Part shown: positions 1 to 6,997 of the stretch, one piece after another | Layout of the letters: every line of letters begins with the position of its first letter | Position numbering within the stretch: the stretch's first letter is position 1 | NCBI GenBank assembly: GCA_018679315.1 | Contig: JAHHLF010000311.1 | Coordinates: forward strand, 1 to 15,594 | DNA: 15,594 bases | From: Bacteroidia bacterium | GTDB lineage: Bacteria > Bacteroidota > Bacteroidia > Flavobacteriales > Flavobacteriaceae | Direction: 5' to 3' | Program-made: the position numbers and the translations under genes | Notes under the pieces: model-generated | Database searches by the model: none | What the model was told of the DNA's origin: nothing | What the model saw: only the letters and a program-made list of their open reading frames with translations

Positions 1-2067
1 GATATGCGGCCTGAAAGCGACAAGAAAAAAACAACGGGCGCAGAACTGGTAAATAAAGACCACCCTGAAGTCATTGAGCTTTGGAATCTTGTATTTATTC
101 AATACAATCGAAAGGCGAATGGTACCCTAGAAGAATTGCCCGATAAACATATTGATACCGGGATGGGTTTTGAGCGACTTTGTATGGTCCTTCAGCATAA
201 GAATTCTTCCTACGATACGGATCTGTTCGCTCCGCTGATAGACCGGGTACAAACACTCTCAAAGAAAAAGTACGATCAATCCGAAGAGATCTCTGTGGCC
301 ATGCGAGTGATCGTCGATCATTTGCGCGCTGTATCCTTTGCTATAGCAGACGGACAATTACCGGGAAATACAGGGGCGGGATATGTGATACGCCGCATCC
401 TGCGAAGAGCGATCCGTTACGGTTTTACTTTTCTTGAGCTAAAAGATCCGTTCATTCATAAATTGGTGGAGACACTTTCCAAAACGATGGGCGATGCCTT
501 CCCCGAATTAAATGAACAAAGACAGCTTATTGAAAATGTGATCCGTGAAGAAGAACACTCCTTCCTTAAAACCCTGGACCAGGGATTGGTATTGCTTGAA
601 AATGTTATTAAAAGTACCAAGGGAAAAGTGATCAGCGGAGAAAAGGCATTTGAACTATATGACACCTTTGGTTTTCCTAAAGACCTTACCGCTTTGATAT
701 TAGAGGAAAGGGGGCTTAGCATGGACGAGGAAGCGTTTAACGCTGCTTTGAATGCGCAGAAGAGCAGATCGAGGGCGGCATCAGAAGTATCTAAGGAAGA
801 TTGGGTGATCCTCGAAAAAGACAATACACAAGAGTTTATTGGATATGAATTGCTAGAGGCTGATGTGTCCTTGGTCAAATACAGGAAATTACATTCCAAG
901 AAAGAAGGAGATCAATATCAATTGGTATTCAACCGCACCCCGTTTTATGCCGAAGGAGGCGGACAAGTAGGAGACAAAGGCTACCTGGAAGGCCCCGGTG
1001 GTGATGTGATCTATATCGTAGATACCAAGAAAGAAAATAACGAGATCGTACACTTTGCCAAGTCTCTACCGAAAGATCCCGATACTGCCCTAAGGGCCGT
1101 AGTTGACAAGAAACAACGCCAACGGACTGCGAGGAACCACTCGGCTACTCATTTGTTGCATCAGGCCTTGCGACATGTATTGGGCGATCATGTCGAACAA
1201 AAAGGCTCGGCGGTGCACTCTAAGTATTTAAGATTTGACTTCTCTCACTTTGCAAAGTTGAGTGAAGAAGAGTTGACCAAAGTAGAACGTTTTGTAAATG
1301 AGCGCATTAATGAGGGGATTCCTTTGGTAGAAAACAGAAATGTTCCCATGCAACAGGCATTAGACGATGGGGCAATGGCCTTGTTTGGCGAAAAATATGG
1401 AGATGCTGTCCGTACCATCCGATTCGGGGATTCTATTGAGCTTTGTGGCGGCACACATGTATTTAATACGGCTGATATCTGGTATTTCAAGATCACATCT
1501 GAAGGCGCTATTGCCGCAGGAGTTCGTCGGATAGAAGCCATTACTTCGGATGCAGCGCGTGATTATTTCCTGAATAAACAAGCGCAGTTAACTGAGATCA
1601 AGTCCTTGTTCAAAGGGGCCAAAGACCCCGTTTCTGCTGTAACACAACTTCAGGATGAGAATACGGCATTAAAAAAGGAACTGGAAAAACTCCAAAAGGC
1701 GCAGGCCGGCAATCTGAAATCGGAATTGATGGACAGGCTTGAAGCTCATAATGGAATTCACGTCCTTGCTGAAAAAGTTGAGCTCCCGGTTCCTGCCATC
1801 AAGGATCTGCTATTCCAAATGGGCGGGGAGCGCGAAGATCTTTTTATACTCCTGGCCAGTGAAGCAAATGGGAAGGCGATGTTAACATGTTATATATCCA
1901 AGCCTTTGGTAGAATCACATTCCCTCCATGCCGGCACTATCGTACGGGAATTAGGAAAACATATCCAGGGGGGTGGAGGCGGACAACCATTCTTTGCCAC
2001 AGCAGGAGGAAAAGATGCTTCAGGCATTCCGGCTGCATTGGCCGCATTTAAAGAATTCCTTCCGTAA
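1..2067 (+). CDS. alaS: Alanyl-tRNA synthetase, C-terminal part (5' end outside window)
   Basis: Charges tRNA-Ala with alanine in the cytoplasm and clears mis-charged Ser/Gly-tRNA-Ala. The frame is open from base 1, so the gene starts upstream. About 190 N-terminal residues, carrying the class II motif 1 and 2 catalytic region, should be missing compared with the usual length of about 870. Visible parts in order are: the end of the aminoacylation domain (DTGMGFERLCMVLQ, bases about 163-195); the tRNA-recognition segment with RRILRRAIRYG (about 391-423); the editing-domain zinc motif HSATH (1138-1152) with its partner CGGTH (1444-1458); a coiled coil of Lys/Glu-rich residues (about 1650-1730); and the C-terminal DHHA1-type domain with a Gly-rich stretch ending in GGQPFFATAGGKD (about 1975-2010). 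The stop lies 7 bp from the stop of the convergent aromatic hydroxylase gene, and no terminator is visible between them. The identification is very secure; only the left boundary is undefined. Confidence 0.98.
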   Translation, partial: DMRPESDKKKTTGAELVNKDHPEVIELWNLVFIQYNRKANGTLEELPDKHIDTGMGFERLCMVLQHKNSSYDTDLFAPLIDRVQTLSKKKYDQSEEISVAMRVIVDHLRAVSFAIADGQLPGNTGAGYVIRRILRRAIRYGFTFLELKDPFIHKLVETLSKTMGDAFPELNEQRQLIENVIREEEHSFLKTLDQGLVLLENVIKSTKGKVISGEKAFELYDTFGFPKDLTALILEERGLSMDEEAFNAALNAQKSRSRAASEVSKEDWVILEKDNTQEFIGYELLEADVSLVKYRKLHSKKEGDQYQLVFNRTPFYAEGGGQVGDKGYLEGPGGDVIYIVDTKKENNEIVHFAKSLPKDPDTALRAVVDKKQRQRTARNHSATHLLHQALRHVLGDHVEQKGSAVHSKYLRFDFSHFAKLSEEELTKVERFVNERINEGIPLVENRNVPMQQALDDGAMALFGEKYGDAVRTIRFGDSIELCGGTHVFNTADIWYFKITSEGAIAAGVRRIEAITSDAARDYFLNKQAQLTEIKSLFKGAKDPVSAVTQLQDENTALKKELEKLQKAQAGNLKSELMDRLEAHNGIHVLAEKVELPVPAIKDLLFQMGGEREDLFILLASEANGKAMLTCYISKPLVESHSLHAGTIVRELGKHIQGGGGGQPFFATAGGKDASGIPAALAAFKEFLP

Positions 2068-2074
2068 ACAGTTT

Positions 2075-3832
2075 CTATGAGACAGGAGACGTCTGACTAT
2101 CTACCAGACTAAGACCATCATCAATCAAGTGCCCAAGTTTAGGATTGTGTTGCTTGATGATCTCTAAATGTTCCAGGATTTCTTGCGCAAAATCCTGATC
2201 GCCATTTGTTTTTGCCAATTCGTATAATTCAACAGGGAGCAGCCAATCATTAGGATGGTTTTCCCGAACTTCTTTAAATACTTTGTTTCTGGAAATTGTC
2301 CTGTTTGTTCCCTCTCGATATGCCCTGATCTGTCCGTAAAATTCTTCCAGCTTTATTCTGTCTGGCGATCGCTCGGGATGGATCGTTGTTGAAGATAGCG
2401 AGTGTGTTACCAGGTTGAAACTGTTTAGATCGGCAGGACCATTAAAAGCAGATACGATCGTAACACCTACAGCAATGCTATACAAGCCCTCACCCGAGTC
2501 ATAGATCAAGTTATTTTTATGGGTAACCTTGCATCCGGTAAAAGTGACCAGGATGATCTCGCCTTTGAGATTGCGGGTGCCTGTTATGATCTTGCCGCTT
2601 ACCTTAATATCTCCTTCATATTCCAGGGTTATCGTTTCACCTTCATAAATATTATAGGCTTTCAGATCACGTGGACTCATATCTTCAATGGCTAAATTGA
2701 TGCCTTTGAGTTTCCCGAGTGGCGTGCCAAAACCCGTAAGGTGGTATTCTGTACTATGGCCGATCAATTCTTTTTCCCGGTAGGCTAAAGCGGTAGGTCC
2801 CTTTGTCTGAATGTAAACGGGCTCCCCTTCGCATTCAATAACACTATCAAAAATGCCAGAGATCTGAAGGCCTGTACTCAATTCCACTGTACCCAATTCC
2901 TTTGCTTCTATAAGCTTTCGTGCCCCATCAAGACCACCTTTACGTAAAGCCATCGTATTCGCAAATTCTTCCAATACCTGACTCAAAAAGGCAAAATCAG
3001 GAGTAACGAACAACTGGGGCTGTGGCTTGGTGATATCAAAGGAAACATAGGCTGTATCTATGGAATAAGGTATCTTTTTTACTTGATCCGTCATACACCA
3101 ACTGCTTTCACCTATGGAGGATAGTAATCCTGCTCCATAGATCTTCGGATCCTCAACGGTGCCAATGAGTCCGTATTCTACGGTCCACCAGTGCAGATTC
3201 CTTATGAGGGCCATTTCCGATGGCTCCCCCATATTGTCCTGTAGGTATTCTATCTTTTTCTCGGCTTCTGTAATTTCTTCTTCCGGAGTTCCGGGGGCTT
3301 CCTTAATAATAGAAAGGTGCCTTACTGCATCATACAATTCATAATCCTTTGCGCTGGAAATGGCCTTGCATCCGATCTCTCCGAAGCGCCGCAAATATTC
3401 TGCATATTCGGGATTAGCAATAATGGGTGCATGCCCTGCGCCTTCATGTATAATGTCAGGAGCAGGTGTGTATTCAATATGTTCAAGCTGGCGAATGTCC
3501 GAAGCGATCACCAATACATTATATGCCTGGAATTCCATAAAAGCAGAAGGTGGAATAAATCCGTCTACGGCTACAGCGGCCCATCCGATCTCTTTCAGGA
3601 TCCTGTTCATGCCGTACATGTTTGGAATATGATCTATAGAGATCCCGGTTTTGCGCAGTCCTTCCAAATAAGAACCATGTGCCACCTTGCTCAGATAGTC
3701 TACATTCTTGCGCATAACATAGCGCCATACAGCCTGGTCAATAGGGCTGTAATCTTCGTAATTCTGTGGTTTAATAAATTGTCTGAGATGAACAGGTAGT
3801 TTATCCAGTATCAGGTTAGATTCGTACGTCAT
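2075..3832 (-). CDS. phhA: Aromatic amino acid hydroxylase (phenylalanine 4-monooxygenase family), long form
   Basis: Predicted pterin-dependent non-haem iron monooxygenase that hydroxylates an aromatic amino acid, most likely phenylalanine to tyrosine. The 585-residue product has the family core in its first 300 residues. The iron ligands are readable: H129 and H134 in HEGAGH, preceded by YTPAPDI, and E219 in WWTVEYGL. Residues from about 310 to 585 form a long C-terminal part (ending GLSLVDSQTSPVS) that I do not recognise. It is absent from short bacterial PhhA (about 260-300 residues) and does not look like an ACT regulatory domain. The ATG at 3832 is preceded by a near-consensus -7 element (TATCTTTA) about 20 bp upstream. 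The gene is the last on this strand before alaS. Family assignment is firm; substrate (Phe versus Trp or Tyr) is inferred from family habit, not shown by the sequence. Confidence 0.93.
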   Translation of the reverse strand: MTYESNLILDKLPVHLRQFIKPQNYEDYSPIDQAVWRYVMRKNVDYLSKVAHGSYLEGLRKTGISIDHIPNMYGMNRILKEIGWAAVAVDGFIPPSAFMEFQAYNVLVIASDIRQLEHIEYTPAPDIIHEGAGHAPIIANPEYAEYLRRFGEIGCKAISSAKDYELYDAVRHLSIIKEAPGTPEEEITEAEKKIEYLQDNMGEPSEMALIRNLHWWTVEYGLIGTVEDPKIYGAGLLSSIGESSWCMTDQVKKIPYSIDTAYVSFDITKPQPQLFVTPDFAFLSQVLEEFANTMALRKGGLDGARKLIEAKELGTVELSTGLQISGIFDSVIECEGEPVYIQTKGPTALAYREKELIGHSTEYHLTGFGTPLGKLKGINLAIEDMSPRDLKAYNIYEGETITLEYEGDIKVSGKIITGTRNLKGEIILVTFTGCKVTHKNNLIYDSGEGLYSIAVGVTIVSAFNGPADLNSFNLVTHSLSSTTIHPERSPDRIKLEEFYGQIRAYREGTNRTISRNKVFKEVRENHPNDWLLPVELYELAKTNGDQDFAQEILEHLEIIKQHNPKLGHLIDDGLSLVDSQTSPVS

Positions 3833-3852
3833 CAGCTATTCCTTTGTACCTA

Positions 3853-3860
3853 TAAAGATA
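3853..3860 (-). promoter_or_regulatory. -7 promoter element of the aromatic hydroxylase gene
   Basis: On the minus strand this reads TATCTTTA, one base off the Bacteroidota -7 consensus TAnnTTTG, and lies 20 bp upstream of the ATG at 3832. It follows immediately after the T-tract of the upstream gene's terminator. No convincing -33 TTG is seen at the usual 19-21 bp spacing, so the call is tentative. Confidence 0.5.
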
Positions 3861-3861
3861 C

Positions 3862-3894
3862 AAAAAACCGCCCCGACGTTTACTGTCGGAGCGG
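3862..3894 (-). terminator. Intrinsic terminator after the DUF4136 lipoprotein gene
   Basis: On the minus strand the arms CCGCTCCGAC and GTCGGGGCGG (3894-3885 and 3877-3868) enclose a 7-base loop and are followed by TTTTTT. The single irregular pair is G-U in the minus-strand RNA but C-A in the plus-strand RNA, which supports minus as the working orientation. The hairpin starts 6 bases beyond the lipoprotein stop codon. Confidence 0.88.
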
Positions 3895-3900
3895 CTGTTT

Positions 3901-4482
3901 TTAGTTGGAAGCAATCGCGTTTGGGGGATACCTGGCGAGTATCTCACTCACAAATTCTTTTATGCGTTCTTCCTTCTTCTCTATATTCCGGAAGTTATTG
4001 AGGGAACCTTGTCCGCGCCCCTGCCATACTAATTCCTTATTCTTGGCATCGATCAGATCAATATACAGGGCGCCTTCTGTTCTGGTGCTGACATTCGGAC
4101 CCCAGTAGCCTCCCCAGGGACCCCAATAGCCACCCCAGTAGCCTCCCCAATAGGGATAACCCCAGCCCCAGCCGAAGCCAAAGGAGTTGTTAAATACATC
4201 AACGCGTTCTTTTTCCTTGGTAAAAATACTTACCAAAAGATCCGGAGATTCGGATTTTACTAAGCCACGAGACCCCATTTCGGCCTCGATCGCCCTTAGG
4301 ATCCGTTTCTTGTCAAGATCAGAGATCTCTGCCTTGTCAATACCGGTTTTGTAAAATGCATAGCTCTTATACTCACTAAAATTGGTATCCCTGTCATAAT
4401 CTGTCACCACTCTTACGGACACACAGGATGCCAGCATGAGGAGCGCCAATGCAGGGATGGAAAATTTCTTTAAACTTTTCAT
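3901..4482 (-). CDS. DUF4136-family lipoprotein with Gly/Tyr/Trp-rich tract
   Basis: Predicted outer- or inner-membrane lipoprotein of unknown function. The 193-residue product starts with a Lys-rich n-region, a hydrophobic stretch and a canonical lipobox LASC, with lipidated Cys at residue 20. The following sequence (VRVVTDYDRDTNFSEYKSYAFY, then DLDKKRILRAIEAEM around 56-69) has the pattern of DUF4136 proteins, which carry this domain after a short tether. Residues about 101-129 are a low-complexity tract of Gly, Trp, Tyr and Pro (repeats of YWGG and YWGP). The C-terminal part, with ALYIDLIDAKNKELVWQGR, matches the end of the family domain. A near-consensus -7 element (GATATTTG, 4530-4523) lies 40 bp upstream, so it may have its own promoter. 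It could also be read from the DUF5522 gene, 75 bp upstream. A strong terminator follows. Confidence 0.88.
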   Translation of the reverse strand: MKSLKKFSIPALALLMLASCVSVRVVTDYDRDTNFSEYKSYAFYKTGIDKAEISDLDKKRILRAIEAEMGSRGLVKSESPDLLVSIFTKEKERVDVFNNSFGFGWGWGYPYWGGYWGGYWGPWGGYWGPNVSTRTEGALYIDLIDAKNKELVWQGRGQGSLNNFRNIEKKEERIKEFVSEILARYPPNAIASN

Positions 4483-4557
4483 AACAATACGTTTTTATAC
4501 TTCACTTCACTTTAAAAATGCACAAATATCATGCCGAAACAAGGCTAAATCTATCCT

Positions 4558-4710
4558 TCAGGAAGTCCGTTCATTAAAGCCATACGGACAATGTCTGCAT
4601 CTGCTCTCACAACAATATCCGCGTTTTAAATGGTATTGTTTTGTAAACACCCGATACCCGTCCTCGGACCAATAATAATCTCCTTCTTCCAGGGGAATAT
4701 ATTCTTTCAT
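4558..4710 (-). CDS. DUF5522-family small Cys-rich protein
   Basis: A 50-residue protein of unknown function. It reads MKEYIPLEEGDYYWSEDG at the N-terminus and then contains VFTKQYHLKRGYCC followed by CRHCPY, which is the hallmark of the DUF5522 family common in Flavobacteriia. Four cysteines are arranged as CC-x3-C-x2-C (C33, C34, C38, C41), followed by Pro. This pattern suggests a bound metal ion or Fe-S cluster, but that is inference. No in-frame ATG precedes 4710 before an upstream stop, so the start is well defined. A -7-like element TACCTTTA lies at 4739-4732. The gene is easily missed because of its length. Confidence 0.82.
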   Translation of the reverse strand: MKEYIPLEEGDYYWSEDGYRVFTKQYHLKRGYCCESRCRHCPYGFNERTS

Positions 4711-4836
4711 TGCGCGCAAGCTCAAGTTTTATAAAGGTAAATGAAACCCAGGAACATTGTGCAGGGTTTAACTTTTTATGAGGTTGAAAGAGGGTCAAGG
4801 GGGTTCTGCTAATTTCCCGGTGTGATATTTTACAAT

Positions 4837-4844
4837 TATCTTTA
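4837..4844 (+). promoter_or_regulatory. -7 promoter element of the HExxH/PLP enzyme/glucosaminidase operon
   Basis: TATCTTTA, one base off TAnnTTTG, lies 24 bp before the ATG at 4869. Together with the minus-strand TACCTTTA at 4739-4732 it makes the 158-bp gap a divergent promoter region. No clear -33 TTG is visible. Confidence 0.5.
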
Positions 4845-4868
4845 GCAAATAGCGTTAGTCAATTACCT

Positions 4869-5192
4869 ATGATCGTTATCATCCGCCACTTGTTCTATCG
4901 TAATTATGTCGGCCTTTCGCTCTGGCCTTTTATTATCTTAAAGGAAGACCACCTGAAAGATGATATCTACCTGTTAAATCATGAGCGAATCCACCTCAGG
5001 CAGCAGATCGAATTATTAGTCATCCCATTTTATTTTTTCTATATCCTGGAATGGGTTATACGATGCTGCTATTATTTTGACGGATATAAGGCATATCAAA
5101 ATCTCAGTTTTGAGCGGGAAGCATTCAGGCATGAAAAAGACCTGGACTATTTGCAGAAGCGCCGGGCCTTTAGTTTTCTCAGATACATGTAG
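4869..5192 (+). CDS. Small membrane-associated protein with HExxH motif (putative mini-metallopeptidase)
   Basis: A conserved-looking 107-residue protein without a named family that I can recall. It contains HERIH (residues 38-42) in the context LLNHERIHLRQQIELL, which fits the HExxH zinc-binding signature. A hydrophobic segment follows (about residues 49-64, rich in Phe, Ile and Tyr), then FEREAF at 81-86, whose glutamates are placed as the third zinc ligand would be in gluzincins such as M48/M56 peptidases. The protein is basic and has one or two possible membrane segments. It is the first gene of a three-gene plus-strand cluster; the next gene begins 11 bases after its stop. Whether it is an active peptidase or a degenerate relative cannot be told from sequence alone. 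Confidence 0.8.
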   Translation: MIVIIRHLFYRNYVGLSLWPFIILKEDHLKDDIYLLNHERIHLRQQIELLVIPFYFFYILEWVIRCCYYFDGYKAYQNLSFEREAFRHEKDLDYLQKRRAFSFLRYM

Positions 5193-5203
5193 GTTTACCA
5201 ATA

Positions 5204-6109
5204 TTGGAATCCGGAAACGAACATATCCTGCTCCCAGAATTAACAGACCAAGGAATTCGCCTTGATGTAAAAAGGGAAGATCTCCTGCACCCCGTAATAT
5301 CCGGAAACAAATTCAGAAAGTTTAAATATAACCTGGAAAGCGCTCGAAAAAAAGGGAGCAAGACTCTGCTCACCTTTGGAGGAGCCTATTCCAATCACAT
5401 TTTAGCAACTGCCTGTGCCGGCAAAGAAAACGGGTTTCAAACCATAGGAGTAATACGCGGGGAAGAGATAGCTGAAAAGTGGAAGGAGAATCCCACACTT
5501 TCCAAGGCCAATGAGTACGGCATGAACTTCAGATTCCTTAGTCGTGAAGAATATCGAAAAAAAGAAGATCCCCTTTGGTTGCAAGATTTCCTGGAAGGTA
5601 TGTGCGATCTGTATGTGCTTCCTGAAGGCGGAAGTAATGCGTTGGGCATTAAAGGATGTGAAGAAATTATCGTCCCTTCGGATAAAAAATATAGTCACAT
5701 ATGTTGCGCAGTAGGAACAGGAGGTACCATGGCAGGGATCGTTAATTCGAGCAACTCAAATCAGCAGGTAATCGGATACCCGGTACTCCAAAATTCAGAT
5801 TTAGTTAAAGATATTCATAACTTTAGCTCCCAAAGCAACTGGACTTTGGAAACTAAGTATCACTTTGGCGGCTACGCCAAAACTTCATCAAAGCTTATTC
5901 AATTCATGAATTCCTTTAAGGAAGACACGGGTATTTTATTAGACCCTGTGTATACGGCAAAGCTTTTCTTTGGTATTTTTGACATGATTAAAAACAGAAA
6001 ATTCCCCCGGGAAAGTAAGATCTTAGCCATTCATACCGGTGGTTTACAAGGCATTACAGCTATGAATATGAAATTGAGAAAAAAGAACTTAAGCCTAATC
6101 AAATTATGA
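5204..6109 (+). CDS. ACC deaminase/D-cysteine desulfhydrase-like PLP-dependent enzyme
   Basis: Fold-type II PLP enzyme that would deaminate 1-aminocyclopropane-1-carboxylate or desulfhydrate D-cysteine. The 301 residues contain LDVKREDLLHPVISGNKFRK near the N-terminus, with K36 in SGNK expected to hold PLP, then FGGAYSNH (about residues 59-66) and the phosphate-binding loop CAVGTGGTMAG (about 168-178). The only reasonable start is the TTG at 5204. The frame is open back to 5174 but offers no ATG or GTG, and the family usually begins a few residues before the conserved LPxL segment, as here. The product is shorter than classical ACC deaminase (about 338). The stop overlaps the next gene's ATG (ATGA), suggesting translational coupling with the glucosaminidase. 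Substrate is unresolved; true ACC deaminase activity is unlikely to be the role in a bacterium of this kind, but this is inference. Confidence 0.9.
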   Translation: MESGNEHILLPELTDQGIRLDVKREDLLHPVISGNKFRKFKYNLESARKKGSKTLLTFGGAYSNHILATACAGKENGFQTIGVIRGEEIAEKWKENPTLSKANEYGMNFRFLSREEYRKKEDPLWLQDFLEGMCDLYVLPEGGSNALGIKGCEEIIVPSDKKYSHICCAVGTGGTMAGIVNSSNSNQQVIGYPVLQNSDLVKDIHNFSSQSNWTLETKYHFGGYAKTSSKLIQFMNSFKEDTGILLDPVYTAKLFFGIFDMIKNRKFPRESKILAIHTGGLQGITAMNMKLRKKNLSLIKL

Positions 6110-6921
6110 AGCAAGCACTGTCTGTACTAGTCATTGCCTGTTTATTAGTGAGCTGCGGAGCTAAGAAAAGGGCTAGTAAAAAAGATTCCCGGCAATATGA
6201 TGTTGCTAAAAAAGGGACATATCCTTTACCTGAAGATACCGGGAAGTTTGTCCGGTTTAAAGTCAATTCTGTAGAAGAATACGTATCCTTATTTTCGGAA
6301 ATAGCGCAGCATGAAATGGAGCTGTATGGAATACCTGCGAGTATTACACTGGCACAAGGTATGTTGGAAAGTGGAATTGGTATTGGACCATTGGCCTTAA
6401 AATCAAACAATCATTTCGGTATTAAATGCCACAATGGTTGGGAAGGCGATAAGGTGTATCATGATGATGATACCAGCCAGGAATGTTTCAGAAAGTATAA
6501 CCACCCCTTGTATTCATTTAGGGACCATAGCATCTTCTTGTCTTCCCGTGTTCGGTATGCCTCATTATTTAAGCTGAGAAGGAATGATTATGTAAGATGG
6601 GCCAAAGGTTTGAAAAAAGCCGGATATGCCACCGATCCAAAATATGCGGCTAAACTCATTTCCTTCATTGAACGATATAAGCTCCATAGATTCGACAGCA
6701 GGAAAAAAGGCATCGTTGTAGCCAATGATCTCCCTGAACAAAGAGATCCCAACGCGGCTGTTGAATACCAAATCCATAAGGTAGTGCGAGGAGATACATT
6801 GTATTCTCTTTCGCAGCGATATTATGTGCCCATAGAAGATATCATGGCGTTGAATAATATGGAATCCAGTTTATTGAACGTAGGACAGGAATTACGGATA
6901 CGTGAGAGGGAAGGTCAATAA
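6106..6921 (+). CDS. Glucosaminidase-LysM lipoprotein (peptidoglycan hydrolase)
   Basis: Predicted periplasmic lipoprotein that cleaves the glycan strands of peptidoglycan. It has a signal peptide with lipobox LVSC (Cys17). A FlgJ/endo-beta-N-acetylglucosaminidase-type domain covers about residues 55-195: YGIPASITLAQGMLESGIG contains the likely catalytic E88, followed by SNNHFGIKC, YNHPLYSFRDHS and KAGYATDPKYAAKL. A single LysM domain at about 221-265 (HKVVRGDTLYSLSQRYY, then MALNNM and LNVGQELRI) provides glycan binding. It is the last gene of the plus-strand operon; its start overlaps the PLP enzyme stop by 4 bases and a terminator lies 43 bases downstream. The domain order is the usual one for Flavobacteriia glucosaminidases. 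Confidence 0.94.
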   Translation: MKQALSVLVIACLLVSCGAKKRASKKDSRQYDVAKKGTYPLPEDTGKFVRFKVNSVEEYVSLFSEIAQHEMELYGIPASITLAQGMLESGIGIGPLALKSNNHFGIKCHNGWEGDKVYHDDDTSQECFRKYNHPLYSFRDHSIFLSSRVRYASLFKLRRNDYVRWAKGLKKAGYATDPKYAAKLISFIERYKLHRFDSRKKGIVVANDLPEQRDPNAAVEYQIHKVVRGDTLYSLSQRYYVPIEDIMALNNMESSLLNVGQELRIREREGQ

Positions 6922-6956
6922 TATTTTACTATTTGAGTTAGTTCAAAACACTATCC

Positions 6957-6997
6957 AAAAAAAGAACCCTGAAGTACATACTTCAGGGTTTCTTTTT
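6957..6997. terminator. Bidirectional terminator between the glucosaminidase and Spy-like genes
   Basis: The arms AACCCTGAAG (6965-6974) and CTTCAGGGTT (6981-6990) form a perfect 10-bp stem, extendable by two pairs, with T-rich sequence on the plus side (TCTTTTT) and seven A on the other (6957-6963), so it can act in both directions. The stop codon of the minus-strand gene (6996-6998) overlaps the plus-strand T-tract. Confidence 0.88.

Noticed and set aside
456..899. 147-codon open frame on the minus strand inside alaS
   Set aside because: It lies antisense to a strongly conserved coding region, has Ser/Leu-rich shadow-type composition and no family similarity or promoter.
2060..2130. Search for a shared terminator between alaS and the hydroxylase gene
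   Set aside because: Short complementary bits such as GTCTGA/AGAC exist but no stable GC-rich hairpin with a T-tract was found on either strand.
3317..3799. 160-codon plus-strand frame opposite the aromatic hydroxylase gene
   Set aside because: It covers the catalytic HEGAGH region on the other strand; the minus-strand protein is clearly the real one.
4607..4798. 63-codon minus-strand frame overlapping the DUF5522 gene
   Set aside because: Different frame from the DUF5522 product, which carries the recognisable family motif; this one shows none.
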